Shown: positions 26,001-35,143, numbered from the stretch's first letter. The stretch is DNA of 64,000 bases from Streptomyces aurantiogriseus (GCF_014649375.1 NZ_BMSX01000022.1:124001-188000); one strand, 5' to 3'. A program made the numbers and translations. The notes: generated by a model from the letters alone, not told the origin.

Positions 26001-26801
26001 CTACGCGCGCTTGTAGACGGGTGGCCGCTTCTCCGCGAAGGCACGAGCACCCTCCTTGGCGTCGGCGGTGTCGAAGATGGGCCAGCCCCGCTTCAGTTCG
26101 GCGGCGAGCCCGTCGGTCTCGGTCATCTCCGCCGTCTCGTACACGGAGGCCTTGACGGCCTCGACGGCCAGTGGGCCGCAGGCGTTGATCCGTTCGGCGA
26201 TCTCCAGTGCCTTCTCCCGTGCGGTGCCGTCCGGGACGACGTGTCCGATCAGGCCGATGTCGGCGGCCTCGCGCGCGCTGTAGGGCCGTCCGGTGAGGAG
26301 CATCTCCAGGGCGTGGGTGCGTGGGATCTGGCGTTGCAGGCGGACCGTGGAGCCGCCGATCGGGAAGAGGCCGCGTTTGACCTCGAAGAGACCGAAGGTG
26401 GCGGACTCGCCGGCGACGCGGATGTCGGTGCCCTGGAGCATCTCGGTGCCGCCCGCCACGCAGTGCCCCTCGACGGCGGCGATCACGGGTTTGCGGGGGC
26501 GGTGGTGGCGGAGCATCGCCTTCCAGTGCAGGTCGGGGTCGGCCTTGAGCCGGTCGCGGTACTGCTCGCCCTCCATGCCCTTCCCGGCGAGGGCCTTGAG
26601 GTCCATGCCGGCGCAGAACGAGCCGCCGGCGCCGGTGAGCACGATCGAGCGGACCGAGTCGTCCTCGTCGGCCTCCACCCAGCCGTCGTGGAGGCCGACG
26701 AGCATGGCGAGTGAGAGTGCGTTCTTCGCCTCGGGTCTGTCGAGCGTGAGCACGAGTGTGGCGCCTTCGCGCTCCACGGTGAGGTGTTCGGTCCCGCCCA
26801 T
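26001..26801 (-). CDS. Crotonase-family enoyl-CoA hydratase
   Basis: A 266-residue crotonase: TLDRPEAKNALSLAML, GAGGSFCAGMDLKALAG (oxyanion hole), KPVIAAVEGHCVAGGTEMLQGTDIRVA, FGLFEVKRGLFP. The second catalytic Glu position appears as E in FEVKRGLFP, whereas the first (in GGTEMLQ) is conserved, so hydratase activity is plausible but not certain. ATG 26801 follows GGGAG. It is upstream of the DUF35 gene by 132 bp and divergent from the acyl-CoA synthetase; a shared operator-like sequence lies between. Confidence 0.9.
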   Translation of the reverse strand: MGGTEHLTVEREGATLVLTLDRPEAKNALSLAMLVGLHDGWVEADEDDSVRSIVLTGAGGSFCAGMDLKALAGKGMEGEQYRDRLKADPDLHWKAMLRHHRPRKPVIAAVEGHCVAGGTEMLQGTDIRVAGESATFGLFEVKRGLFPIGGSTVRLQRQIPRTHALEMLLTGRPYSAREAADIGLIGHVVPDGTAREKALEIAERINACGPLAVEAVKASVYETAEMTETDGLAAELKRGWPIFDTADAKEGARAFAEKRPPVYKRA

Positions 26802-26870
26802 CGCCGTCTCCCGTCCGTCCACCACGTCCAGAACGAGAACAGGTTGCAGGAGGCGGCAAGGCACTTCAAG

Positions 26871-26897
26871 GGTTTTCTGACAGTCAGTCAGATTTCT
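26871..26897. promoter_or_regulatory. Operator-like palindrome, copy 1 (crotonase / acyl-CoA synthetase gap)
   Basis: GGTTTTCTGA-N6-GTCAGATTTCT, with the inner palindrome TCTGA-N7-TCAGA at 26876-26892. It lies 70 nt before the crotonase ATG and 91 nt before the synthetase GTG. A second copy with identical arms and spacing lies at 41234-41260. A TetR-type repressor site is the likely reading. Confidence 0.75.
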
Positions 26898-26987
26898 TCG
26901 GCACGGGCCCTTCACACTTGGGGCGCCCTTTGCTCTGATGACCGGCGAACCGTCAGGGAGCCAGGCCGTCCGAGGTCAGGAGGAGCG

Positions 26988-28598
26988 GTGGAGTACAACC
27001 TTGCCGACCTGTTCGAGTCGGTCGTCGACGTGGTGCCGGACCGCGAGGCGCTGGTGTACGTCGACCATCCGGGTACGGGTGCGGAGCGCAGGCTGACGTA
27101 CGCGGAACTGGACGCGGCGGCCAACCGCATCGGCCACCACCTCCTCGACAGCGGTGTCCGCCCCGGTGAGCATCTCGGGCTCCACCTCTACAACGGAGTC
27201 GAGTACCTCCAGACGGTGCTGGGCTGCCTCAAGGCGCGGATCGTGCCGGTCAACGTCAACTACCGGTACGTGGAAGAGGAGTTGGTCTACCTCTACCGGG
27301 ACGCCGACCTGGTCGCGCTGGTCTTCGACACGGAGTTCACGGACCGGGTGGCGGGCGCGCTTCCGCAGGCGCCCTCGCTGCGGCATCTGATCCGGGTGGG
27401 GGCCGAGGCGGAGGGGGTCACCGCCGTCTCCTTCGCGGACGCGGAGGCGAGCGGCTCCCCGGAGCGGGGGTTCCCGGCGCGCTCGGGCGACGACCAGTTC
27501 ATCATCTACACCGGCGGCACGACCGGGCTGCCCAAGGGCGTGATGTGGCGTCAGGAGGACCTGTTCTTCGCCGGGTTGGGCGGTGGAGCGCCCACCGGGG
27601 AGCCGGTGAAGAAGCCGGAGGAGGTCGCGGAGCGGGTGGCGGCCGGCGGGTCCGGGATCACCTTCTTCCCCACTCCCCCGCTGATGCACGGCACCTCGAC
27701 CCTGACCTCGTTCATCGGCTTCCACTTCGGCCAACGGGTCGTCATCCACCGCAAGTTCGTGCCCGAGGAGGTGCTGCGAACCGTCGAGAAGGAGAAGGTC
27801 ACCAGCATCTCCCTGGTCGGCGACGCGATGCTGCGGCCGCTGATCGACGCGCTGGAGGGCCCGATGAAGGGCACGGACTGCTCGTCCGTCTTCAGCGTCT
27901 CCTCGTCCGGGGCGATCATGTCGGACACGGTCCGGCGGCAGTTCCAGGCGCTCGTGCCGAACGCGATGCTGCTGGACAACTTCGGCTCCTCCGAGTCCGG
28001 CTTCAACGGCACGGCGACGGACGACGCGGGCCCCGAGCGGGGCTTCCGTATCCGCGTCAACTCCCGTACTCAGGTGGTCGATCCGGTGAGCCATGAGCCG
28101 GTCGCGGCGGGCGAGGTGGGGCGGGTCGCCCAGCGCGGGCACGTCCCGCTCGGCTACTACAACGACCCGGTGAAGACAGCCGAGACGTTCTTCGAGAAGG
28201 ACGGCGAGCGCTGGGTGTTGCTCGGCGACATGGCCACGGTCGACGAGGGCGGTGTCGTCATCGTCCTCGGCCGTGGCTCGCAGTGCATCAACACCGGGGG
28301 CGAGAAGGTGTACCCGGAGGAGGTCGAGCAGGCGCTGAAGTCGCATCCGGATGTGTACGACGCCCTGGTGGCCGGCGTGCCGGACCCGACGTGGGGCAAC
28401 CATGTGGCGGCGGTGGTCCAGGTGCGCACGGGCGCGCCGCAGCCGTCCCTGGAGGACATCCAGAGCCACTGCCGTACCCGCCTCGCCGGGTACAAGATCC
28501 CCCGCCAGTTGGTCATCGCGGAGGCCATCCGCCGGTCGCCGAGCGGGAAGGCGGACTACCGGTGGGCGCGGGAGGTGGCGGTGGCGGCGGACCGGTGA
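26988..28598 (+). CDS. Acyl-CoA synthetase, FadD17/FadD19-like
   Basis: The 536-residue adenylate-forming enzyme has the P-loop YTGGTTGLPKGVMWRQEDLF, the A5 region LDNFGSSESG, RGSQCINTGGEKVYPEEVEQAL and the lysine motif SPSGKADYRWA. The GGTTGxPKGVMWR form is typical of mycobacterial FadD17/FadD19, which activate steroid side chains; the actual substrate here is unknown. GTG 26988 is preceded by AGGAGGAG. It is divergent from the crotonase-DUF35-thiolase-like operon and probably supplies its CoA thioester substrate. Confidence 0.9.
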   Translation: MEYNLADLFESVVDVVPDREALVYVDHPGTGAERRLTYAELDAAANRIGHHLLDSGVRPGEHLGLHLYNGVEYLQTVLGCLKARIVPVNVNYRYVEEELVYLYRDADLVALVFDTEFTDRVAGALPQAPSLRHLIRVGAEAEGVTAVSFADAEASGSPERGFPARSGDDQFIIYTGGTTGLPKGVMWRQEDLFFAGLGGGAPTGEPVKKPEEVAERVAAGGSGITFFPTPPLMHGTSTLTSFIGFHFGQRVVIHRKFVPEEVLRTVEKEKVTSISLVGDAMLRPLIDALEGPMKGTDCSSVFSVSSSGAIMSDTVRRQFQALVPNAMLLDNFGSSESGFNGTATDDAGPERGFRIRVNSRTQVVDPVSHEPVAAGEVGRVAQRGHVPLGYYNDPVKTAETFFEKDGERWVLLGDMATVDEGGVVIVLGRGSQCINTGGEKVYPEEVEQALKSHPDVYDALVAGVPDPTWGNHVAAVVQVRTGAPQPSLEDIQSHCRTRLAGYKIPRQLVIAEAIRRSPSGKADYRWAREVAVAADR

Positions 28599-28607
28599 CC
28601 CAGGGGT

Positions 28608-30119
28608 TCACTCCCAGGGGGTGACGGTGAGCCGGATCCGGGCCCGGTCACCGAGGAGGGGGCGGGCCGAGTCGGGGAAGGCGACATGGGCCACCCAGAC
28701 GCCGCTGCGCGGATCCTCGTCGCCCAGCGGGTCCCCGGAGGGTTCGTGGGCGCGGAGGGAACCGGCGATCTCCGAGTTCCAGGCCGCCCAGACGCCCGGG
28801 CTGCCCGTCTCGCGGGTGCCCACGTCGACGACGAGGATGTCGGCGAAGTCGGCGGTCTGTTCGAGGTGGTCGTCGAACCAGAGGATTCCGTCCTTCTCCC
28901 GGAGGGACAGCAGTCGCACGTGCAGCACGTGGCGCAGGGTGGCGGTGTCCTCGGGCCGTGGCGCACCGCCGCGCAGGAAGGCTGTCGCCAACGGCACGGG
29001 TGCGGCGCCGCCGCCGTCCGGCTTCGGCAGCTGGATCGGGCACCAGTGCTTGGCCAGCCGTTCGTGCATCACGACGGGCAGCCCGCGTACGGAGAGTTTC
29101 ACCTCGGCCTGCCACGTGGTGTCGCCGTCACCGACCGGCAGCCGGTGGTCGACGAGTTCGGCCTGCACCCTCAGGTCGCCGAAGAGGAAGCGCCGGAGGT
29201 TCTGGTAGCCCTCCTCGGAGTTGACCAGGCCGTACCGGCCGCTGTGGCTGCGGTGGACGAACGCCTGGTGGGCTCCCGGCACACGGGCGTTGTCGATCTG
29301 CACCAGCCCGTCACTGCGCGCACCGACGGCGGCGGATGAGAGGCCGTGGGCGACGTCGTAGTCGGCGGGGTTGGTCCCCACCAGGCAGAACACCCGGTGC
29401 AGCGGGAAGGCGCCCTCCCCCACGGGCATCTCACGCGCGCTCCAGGAGGACGGCGGTCCGTCCTCGCGCTGCTGGGCCACGGGGGTGAGGTACTCGTACA
29501 TGCGCTCCGGGCCGAAGATGTCGGCGCCGTTGATGCCGACGGCGTCGCGCAGCCGCTCCAGGAGGCCGAATCCGAGGTCGAAGGTGATGCCGCCGTGCGG
29601 GGTACCGTACGTGAAAAGCTTCCCGATGTGATCGGCCGGATTCTCGCCGAGGTCGGGAAGGATTTTCTGGATCAGGCAGCGGCATACGAGCCCGCCCATG
29701 GAATGGGCGACGAGATGGACGCGTGGTGCGCCGCTTTTCTCCTTGAGTCTTCTGATGAGACGGAGGAGATCGGTGGCCGCGTCCTCGATCCGGAATTCCC
29801 GCGGTTTCGTACCCCATGTGCTCGCGGAGACGTCGTAGAAGCGGTGAATCCACATGCTGTCGGGCGGAATCCGCTCATGGGTGTCGAGGTACGCCTCCTG
29901 CCCGCCCTGGACGAGGATCTGGTAGCCCTCGTCCAGGTGCAGCCGGAGCAGGGGGCTCTCGAACTGGTGGAATGCGGGCTCGTTGTCCGGCCCCACGCGC
30001 ACATGCGTCGATCCCTCGTTGAATCCGTAGAAAGGATCGTGGACCACGCGGTTGATTCCCGAGGTGTCGCCCGCGAATCCCCGGACATAGACGATGGGGA
30101 GTTTTGCTTGATCCGGCAT
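28608..30119 (-). CDS. Alpha/beta-hydrolase, lipase/PGAP1-like
   Basis: A 503-residue protein with an alpha/beta-hydrolase core (LPIVYVRGFAGD at the N-terminus; nucleophile elbow VHLVAHSMGGLVCR; FTYGTPHGG; DGLVQIDNARVPGAHQAFVHRSHSGRYGLV, where the catalytic His is likely). The C-terminal 200 residues form a separate beta-rich region of unknown role. No signal peptide is visible, so it is probably cytoplasmic. ATG 30119 has GGAG at good spacing. It converges with the FadD-like gene (9-bp gap). Confidence 0.82.
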   Translation of the reverse strand: MPDQAKLPIVYVRGFAGDTSGINRVVHDPFYGFNEGSTHVRVGPDNEPAFHQFESPLLRLHLDEGYQILVQGGQEAYLDTHERIPPDSMWIHRFYDVSASTWGTKPREFRIEDAATDLLRLIRRLKEKSGAPRVHLVAHSMGGLVCRCLIQKILPDLGENPADHIGKLFTYGTPHGGITFDLGFGLLERLRDAVGINGADIFGPERMYEYLTPVAQQREDGPPSSWSAREMPVGEGAFPLHRVFCLVGTNPADYDVAHGLSSAAVGARSDGLVQIDNARVPGAHQAFVHRSHSGRYGLVNSEEGYQNLRRFLFGDLRVQAELVDHRLPVGDGDTTWQAEVKLSVRGLPVVMHERLAKHWCPIQLPKPDGGGAAPVPLATAFLRGGAPRPEDTATLRHVLHVRLLSLREKDGILWFDDHLEQTADFADILVVDVGTRETGSPGVWAAWNSEIAGSLRAHEPSGDPLGDEDPRSGVWVAHVAFPDSARPLLGDRARIRLTVTPWE

Positions 30120-30205
30120 GGCCACTCCGCGGCTCGTCCGGCCACTCACTGGTGGGGGCGATTTCAGTATAGGAGGGTCACGCCGAACCGGCGCGGGATC
30201 GGCCG

Positions 30206-31072
30206 CTACTCCGCCGACGGCAGAGGAGAACCGTCGAGAAAGGCGGTGGTGCGGCGGACGAACCATTCCGGGTCGTCCAGCCACGGATAGTGGCCGGCGC
30301 CGGGCTGCACGGCGAACTCCGCGTGCGGGAAGGCGTCGGCGGCGAGGCGGGCGAGTTCGGGGCGCGGGCCGCCGTCGGCCTCGCCGGCGAGCACCAGGAC
30401 CGGGGCGGTGACGCGGACGAGGGCGGCCCGGAGAGCGGGCGGGTCGTAGGCGTCCGGACCGTGGAAGCGCTCCTCCGCCTCGTGGTTGGCCCGCTCCGCC
30501 ATGGCGGCCGCGTGGGCCCGGGCGGTGTCGTCCCAACGGCCGTAGAAGAAGCCGCCGAAGGCCGCGAAGTCGTCGTCGCCCTCGTCCTCACCGGTCAGCC
30601 AGGCCTCGAAGGCCGGGAAGGCGGCCGCGAACCACGGCTCGTCCTTGCGCAGGCGCGCCGCCGCCAGCCGGTCCTCGGGCGTGGCCGGCCTGCCGAGCGC
30701 CCACGGGATGGTGGTGACCAGCACGAGCCGCGCCACCCGCTGCGGATACCGCGCCGCGTACAGCATCGCGAGGCTGCCGCCCGCCGAGTGCGCGAGCAGG
30801 TCCATCCGCTCCAGCCCCAGACGGACGCGGAGCGCCTCCACATCGTCGACCTGCCGGTCGCAGCGGTATGTCGCCGGATCCGCCGGGACCGCGGAGTCGC
30901 CGGTGCCGCGCAGATCGAGGAGGAGCAGACGGCGGTGGGCGGTGAGTCCGCCCAGGTCTCCGAGGTACACGGAGTCCTGCCCGGGCCCGCCCGGCAGGAC
31001 GACGAGGGGGTCACCCTCACCCCGGACGTGGTAGGCGAGCTCGGTTCCGTCGGGTGCGGTGAAGGTCGGCAT
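30206..31072 (-). CDS. Alpha/beta-hydrolase (proline iminopeptidase/haloalkane dehalogenase-like fold)
   Basis: The 288-residue protein shows LVVLPGGPGQDSVYLGDL (oxyanion HGGPG-like motif), LLLLDLRGTGDS, nucleophile elbow MDLLAHSAGGSLAMLYAARYP, APVLVLAGEADGG (acid) and GAGHYPWLDDPEWF (His). The GGPGQ motif is typical of proline iminopeptidase-type hydrolases. It is divergent from the PaaK-type ligase gene, separated by a 166-bp gap that holds a palindromic operator. Confidence 0.88.
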   Translation of the reverse strand: MPTFTAPDGTELAYHVRGEGDPLVVLPGGPGQDSVYLGDLGGLTAHRRLLLLDLRGTGDSAVPADPATYRCDRQVDDVEALRVRLGLERMDLLAHSAGGSLAMLYAARYPQRVARLVLVTTIPWALGRPATPEDRLAAARLRKDEPWFAAAFPAFEAWLTGEDEGDDDFAAFGGFFYGRWDDTARAHAAAMAERANHEAEERFHGPDAYDPPALRAALVRVTAPVLVLAGEADGGPRPELARLAADAFPHAEFAVQPGAGHYPWLDDPEWFVRRTTAFLDGSPLPSAE

Positions 31073-31187
31073 GCGCCGATCTTCGACGGGGGTGACAGTG
31101 CGGTGCAACGGACTTCTCGGGGCTCGGAAAGTGCGTGCCGCCCCCTTGCCTCCTCCCCGCCCGCCTGGATCATTGACACGAGAGGGG

Positions 31188-31205
31188 CGACCGAATGATC
31201 GGTCG
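31188..31205. promoter_or_regulatory. PaaR/TetR-type palindromic operator overlapping the paaK-like promoter
   Basis: CGACCGA-ATGA-TCGGTCG is a perfect palindrome 33 nt before the PaaK-type start. A candidate -35 TTGACA lies at 31173-31178, so the palindrome would cover the -10 region. This resembles operators of TetR-family phenylacetate regulators; no such regulator is encoded in the window. Confidence 0.65.
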
Positions 31206-31238
31206 GCCGAATGGACATGGCTGGCGAGGGAGGCGTCC

Positions 31239-32537
31239 GTGAGGGGTGCACAGGACTTCCTGGACGAGGGCGAACGGCTCGACGTGGACGCGCTGCGCGC
31301 TCTCCAACTGGACCGCCTGCGGGCCTCGTTGCGCCACGCGTACACCCACGTCCCCTTCTACCGCGAGTCCTTCGACAAGGCGGGCGTCCATCCCGACGAC
31401 TGCCGCGACCTCGCCGACCTGTCCCGCTTCCCCTTCACCACCAAGGCGGACCTGCGCGAGCACTACCCGTACGGCATGTTCGCCGTGCCCCGCGACCGCA
31501 TCCGCCGCATCCACGCCTCCAGCGGCACCACCGGCCGCCCCACGGTCGTCGGTTACACGGAGAACGACCTCTCCCTGTGGGCGGACATGGTGGCCCGTTC
31601 CCTCCGGGCGGCGGGCGGCCGGCCCGGCGACACGGTCCATGTGGCCTACGGCTACGGCCTGTTCACCGGCGGCCTCGGCGCCCACTACGGCGCCGAACGT
31701 CTCGGCTGTACGGTGATCCCCGCGTCCGGCGGGATGACGTCCCGTCAGGTCCAGCTGATCCAGGACCTGAAGCCCGGGGTCGTCATGGTGACCCCCTCCT
31801 ACATGCTGACGCTGCTCGACGAGTTCGAACGCCAGGGCGTCGATCCACGCGGCACCTCCCTGCGGGTGGGCGTCTTCGGTGCCGAGCCGTGGACGGAGGA
31901 GATGCGCCGGGAGATCGAGGAGCGGTGCGCGATCGACGCGGTCGACATATACGGGCTGTCGGAGGTGATCGGTCCGGGGGTCGCCCAGGAGTGCGTGGAG
32001 ACGAAGGACGGACTGCACATCTGGGAGGACCACTTCTATCCGGAGGTCGTCGACCCGATCACCGGTGAGGTACTGCCGGAGGGCGAGGAGGGAGAGCTGG
32101 TCTTCACCTCGCTCACCAAGGAGGCGATGCCCGTGATCCGGTACCGCACCCGGGACCTGACCCGGCTGCTGCCCGGTACGGCGCGGGTCTTCCGCCGGAT
32201 GCGGAAGGTGACGGGCCGCAGCGACGACATGGTCATCCTGCGCGGGGTGAACCTCTTCCCCACCCAGATCGAGGAGATCGTGCTGCGCACCCCGGGCGTC
32301 GCCCCGCACTTCCAGCTCCGCCTGACCCGAGAGGGCCGCCTCGACGCCCTGACCGTACGCGCGGAGGCGCGCCCCGACGCGGGCCCCGAGAGCCGGGAGG
32401 CGGCCGCGCGGGCCATCGCGGCGGCCGTGAAGGACGGCATCGGTGTGTCGGTCGCCGTCGAGATCGTCGAACCCGAGTCGTTGGAGCGGTCGGTGGGGAA
32501 GATCAGGCGGATCGTGGACCTGCGGCCGCGCCGATGA
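31239..32537 (+). CDS. paaK: Phenylacetate-CoA ligase (PaaK family)
   Basis: The 432-residue protein has the PaaK layout: LQLDRLRASLRHAYTHVPFYRESFD, SSGTTGRPTVVGYT (P-loop), YGLSEVIGPGVAQEC, YRTRDLTRLLPG and the C-terminal MRKVTGRSDDMVILRGVNLFPTQIEEIVL. It would convert phenylacetate or a related arylacetate to its CoA thioester with ATP. GTG 31239 follows GAGGGAGG. No paaA-E epoxidase genes are in the window, so the substrate may be another aromatic acid. It converges with the class I ligase gene. Confidence 0.9.
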   Translation: MRGAQDFLDEGERLDVDALRALQLDRLRASLRHAYTHVPFYRESFDKAGVHPDDCRDLADLSRFPFTTKADLREHYPYGMFAVPRDRIRRIHASSGTTGRPTVVGYTENDLSLWADMVARSLRAAGGRPGDTVHVAYGYGLFTGGLGAHYGAERLGCTVIPASGGMTSRQVQLIQDLKPGVVMVTPSYMLTLLDEFERQGVDPRGTSLRVGVFGAEPWTEEMRREIEERCAIDAVDIYGLSEVIGPGVAQECVETKDGLHIWEDHFYPEVVDPITGEVLPEGEEGELVFTSLTKEAMPVIRYRTRDLTRLLPGTARVFRRMRKVTGRSDDMVILRGVNLFPTQIEEIVLRTPGVAPHFQLRLTREGRLDALTVRAEARPDAGPESREAAARAIAAAVKDGIGVSVAVEIVEPESLERSVGKIRRIVDLRPRR

Positions 32538-32632
32538 CGCCGTACCTGTTCCGTCAGCTCACCGACCTGCACCACCCCTTCCGGCTCCCCGCCGCCTTCC
32601 GGGCGCACTCGTTCGAGAGCTGGAACGGCTGA
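32534..32632 (+). CDS. Possible 32-residue ORF overlapping the paaK stop
   Basis: ATG at 32534 overlaps the paaK TGA (ATGA) and the frame ends one base before the convergent ligase stop. The peptide starts MTPYLFRQLTDLHHPFRL. It has no recognised family; overlap spacing fits translational coupling, but it may be chance. Confidence 0.2.
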   Translation: MTPYLFRQLTDLHHPFRLPAAFRAHSFESWNG

Positions 32633-32633
32633 T

Positions 32634-34127
32634 TCAGCGGAACCGGTCCCGCAGCTCCCGTTTGAGGATCTTGCCACTGGCGTTGCGCGGAAGTTCGTCC
32701 ACGAAGAGGACGCGCTTCGGCGCCTTGAAGGGGGCGAGTTGCTCGCGGGCGTGGGCGATGAGTTCGTCCTCGGTGACCTCGCCCCGGGGCACGACGACCG
32801 CGGTGACCGCCTCGATCCACTTCTCGTCGGGCAGGCCGACGACGGCCACCTCGGCGACGGCCTCGTGGGTGTAGAGGGCGTCCTCGACCTGGCGTGAGGC
32901 GACCAGGACACCACCGGAGTTGATGACGTCCTTCACCCGGTCGACGATCGTGAAGTAGCCGTGGGCGTCGCGGACAGCCAGGTCGCCGGAGCGGAACCAG
33001 CCGTCGCGGAAGGCCTCGGCGGTCTCCTCGGGCTTGTCCCAGTAGCCCTCGCACAACTGCGGGGAGCGGTAGACGATCTCACCCGGTGTGCCGTCGGGGA
33101 CGTCCTCGCCGTTCTCGTCGACGACCCGCGCCTCCACGAACAGCACGGTGCGTCCGCAGGAGTCCATGCGGCCCTTGTGCTCGTCGGGGGCGAGGACGGT
33201 GGCGAGGGGGCCGATCTCGCTCTGGCCGAAGCAGTTGTAGAAGGCGAGCTTCGGGAGGCGTTCACGCAGCCGTTCCAGGACGGGGACCGGCATGATCGAC
33301 GCGCCGTAGTACGCCTTGCGCAGCCCGCTCAGGTCGCGGGTGGTGAAGTCGGGGCGGTTCGTCAGGCCGATCCAGACGGTGGGCGGGGCGAAGAGGCTGT
33401 CGACCCGGCCCGCCTCGACGAGGTCGAAGAGTGTGTCGCCGTCCGGCGCGTCGAGGATGATGTTCGTCGCGCCGACGGCGAGGTACGGCAGCAGGAACAC
33501 GTGCATCTGCGCCGAGTGGTACAGCGGCAGCGAGTGGGCGGGGCGGTCGCCGGCGCTCAGGTCGAGGGCGGCGATGGCGCTCAGGTACTCGTGCACCAGG
33601 GCGCGGTGGGTCATCATCGCGCCCTTGGGCAGGGCCGTCGTGCCCGAGGTGTACAGCAGTTGGACCAGGTCCTCGGTGCGCGGTTCGGGCCCCTCGTACG
33701 GCGGGGTCGCGGCCAGCAGGCCGAGGAGCGAGTCGTCGGTGTCGCGCAGGGGCAACGCCCGTACGCCGTCCGGGAGTCGGTCCGCCAGGTCGGGGTCGGT
33801 GAGGACCAGCGCGCTGCCCGACTGGCCGACGATGTACGCGAGGTCGTCGCCGGTGAGGTTCTGGTTGACGGGGACGTGCACCAGGCCGGCGCGGGCGCAG
33901 GCGAGGAAGGCGATGAGGTAGGCGTCGGAGTTGTGGCCGTAGGCGCCGACCCGGTCGCCGGGGGCGAGGCCCTGACCGAGCAGGGCGCTCGCCGCGCGGG
34001 AGACGGCCTCGTCGAGTTCCTCGTAGGTCCAGGTGCGGTCGCGGTACTCGACCGCGACGCGTGCCGGGGTGCGGCGGGCGCTGCGCCGCAGCGCCCCGTC
34101 GACCGTACTGCCATGTCCGGGCGTCAT
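32634..34127 (-). CDS. Class I adenylate-forming acyl-CoA ligase
   Basis: The 497-residue enzyme has YTSGTTALPKGAMMTHRAL, LPLYHSAQMHVFLLPYLAVG, FYNCFGQSEIGPLATVL, DGWFRSGDLAVRDAHGYFTIVDRVKDVINSGGVLVASRQVEDALY and PRNASGKILKREL, i.e. a complete ANL set. The TTALPKG variation in the P-loop is within family limits. It likely activates a medium-chain or aromatic carboxylate. ATG 34127. It lies 58 bp downstream of the tautomerase gene on the same strand and could be cotranscribed under the MarR-type operator. Confidence 0.9.
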   Translation of the reverse strand: MTPGHGSTVDGALRRSARRTPARVAVEYRDRTWTYEELDEAVSRAASALLGQGLAPGDRVGAYGHNSDAYLIAFLACARAGLVHVPVNQNLTGDDLAYIVGQSGSALVLTDPDLADRLPDGVRALPLRDTDDSLLGLLAATPPYEGPEPRTEDLVQLLYTSGTTALPKGAMMTHRALVHEYLSAIAALDLSAGDRPAHSLPLYHSAQMHVFLLPYLAVGATNIILDAPDGDTLFDLVEAGRVDSLFAPPTVWIGLTNRPDFTTRDLSGLRKAYYGASIMPVPVLERLRERLPKLAFYNCFGQSEIGPLATVLAPDEHKGRMDSCGRTVLFVEARVVDENGEDVPDGTPGEIVYRSPQLCEGYWDKPEETAEAFRDGWFRSGDLAVRDAHGYFTIVDRVKDVINSGGVLVASRQVEDALYTHEAVAEVAVVGLPDEKWIEAVTAVVVPRGEVTEDELIAHAREQLAPFKAPKRVLFVDELPRNASGKILKRELRDRFR

Positions 34128-34185
34128 GACTCATGATCCTCGGGCGGCGGCCGGGGGAGGTCAAGTCGCCCGCCCGTCACCGGGG

Positions 34186-34569
34186 TCAGGCCACCTCGCC
34201 CGCCACTCCGGTACGCCCGTCCGGGACCCCTTCGACGGTCACGATCGTCTCCGCGCGGATGTCCTCCCCGAGGACCGCCGCCACCGCGTCGGCCGTGGCG
34301 CCGATCAGCCGGGCGGGGGCGTCCGGGACCTGGGGGAGGTGGTAGGCGGCCTCACGCATGCTGAGCGTGACCAGCGGCGCGATCCTGTCGGTGGGGACGC
34401 CGCCGATGCCCCGCCGGTGCCGTGGCAGGCCGACCAGGTCGACGCCGACGAGGCGGCGGAATCCCTCGCCGTAGACGGAGCCGACCGCGTCGGCCAGGGC
34501 GCCGATCAGCTTGGGTTCGACCGTCCCGTCGAGGGCTTCCTCACTGATGTGCACGGTGTAGTGCGGCAT
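34186..34569 (-). CDS. Tautomerase/MIF superfamily protein
   Basis: A 127-residue protein beginning Met-Pro-His, so Pro2 can become the N-terminal catalytic proline of the tautomerase superfamily. Length fits MIF-type or fused 4-oxalocrotonate tautomerase-type enzymes rather than the 60-residue monomers. Motifs include ALADAVGSVYGEGFRRLVGVDLV and RLIGATADAVAAVLGEDIRAET. It is divergent from the MarR regulator and upstream of the class I ligase, so an aromatic or keto-acid catabolic role is plausible. Confidence 0.8.
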   Translation of the reverse strand: MPHYTVHISEEALDGTVEPKLIGALADAVGSVYGEGFRRLVGVDLVGLPRHRRGIGGVPTDRIAPLVTLSMREAAYHLPQVPDAPARLIGATADAVAAVLGEDIRAETIVTVEGVPDGRTGVAGEVA

Positions 34570-34630
34570 GGCGGTTCTCCGTTCGCGTCGGTACGTACCA
34601 TGGCGGGGATTCTCTAGCCGAACAAAATAG

Positions 34631-34644
34631 CTTTGATGACAAAG
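34631..34644. promoter_or_regulatory. MarR-type palindrome CTTTG-ATGA-CAAAG
   Basis: A perfect 5-bp inverted repeat with a 4-nt centre, 20 nt before the MarR start and 62 nt before the tautomerase start. This is the size and place expected for autoregulation and control of the divergent tautomerase-ligase genes. Confidence 0.6.
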
Positions 34645-34663
34645 GTAATGCGAGGGGTGCCGG

Positions 34664-35143
34664 ATGTCCATGCCCGAGTCCCGTGACGACGCCGAGGACA
34701 GCGGTGTCGACGCGACCGTCCGGGAGTTGCTGCTCCTCATGCCGCGCCTGGTGGGCAGGGCGAAGAAGATCCCCGTACCCGAGCCGCTGCGGACGTTCTC
34801 CCTCGCTCCACGCCACCTCTCCCTGTTGGCGTACCTGCTGTTCGACGGCCCGATGACCGTCAACGAGCTGGCCACTCGCCTCCAGGTCGCCCCGACCACG
34901 GTGAGCCTGCTGATCGGCGACCTCAGCCGGAAGGGGATCCTGGAACGGCGGGAGGACGAGCGGGACCGGCGCCGGCGCATCGTGGCCATCGCGGCCGACC
35001 ACGAACCGGCGATCTCCGCGTGGCTCGCCCCGGGCGCGGCGGCCTGGCGTCACGCCCTCGCCCCGCTGACCCCCGATCAACGGCGGCTGTTCGTCGACAC
35101 GTTGTCCGCGTACGAGACCGCGGTGGAGGCGGAGACGAACTGA
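34664..35143 (+). CDS. MarR family transcriptional regulator
   Basis: A 159-residue winged-helix protein: LAPRHLSLLAYLLFDGPMTVNELATRLQVAPTTVSLLIGDLSRKGILERREDERDRRRRIVAIA is a full MarR recognition helix and wing. ATG 34664 (GAGGGG at 7 nt) is preferred; ATG 34670 is possible. It is divergent from the tautomerase gene across a perfect palindrome. The ligand is unknown; aromatic acids are common for such regulators. Confidence 0.92.
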   Translation: MSMPESRDDAEDSGVDATVRELLLLMPRLVGRAKKIPVPEPLRTFSLAPRHLSLLAYLLFDGPMTVNELATRLQVAPTTVSLLIGDLSRKGILERREDERDRRRRIVAIAADHEPAISAWLAPGAAAWRHALAPLTPDQRRLFVDTLSAYETAVEAETN

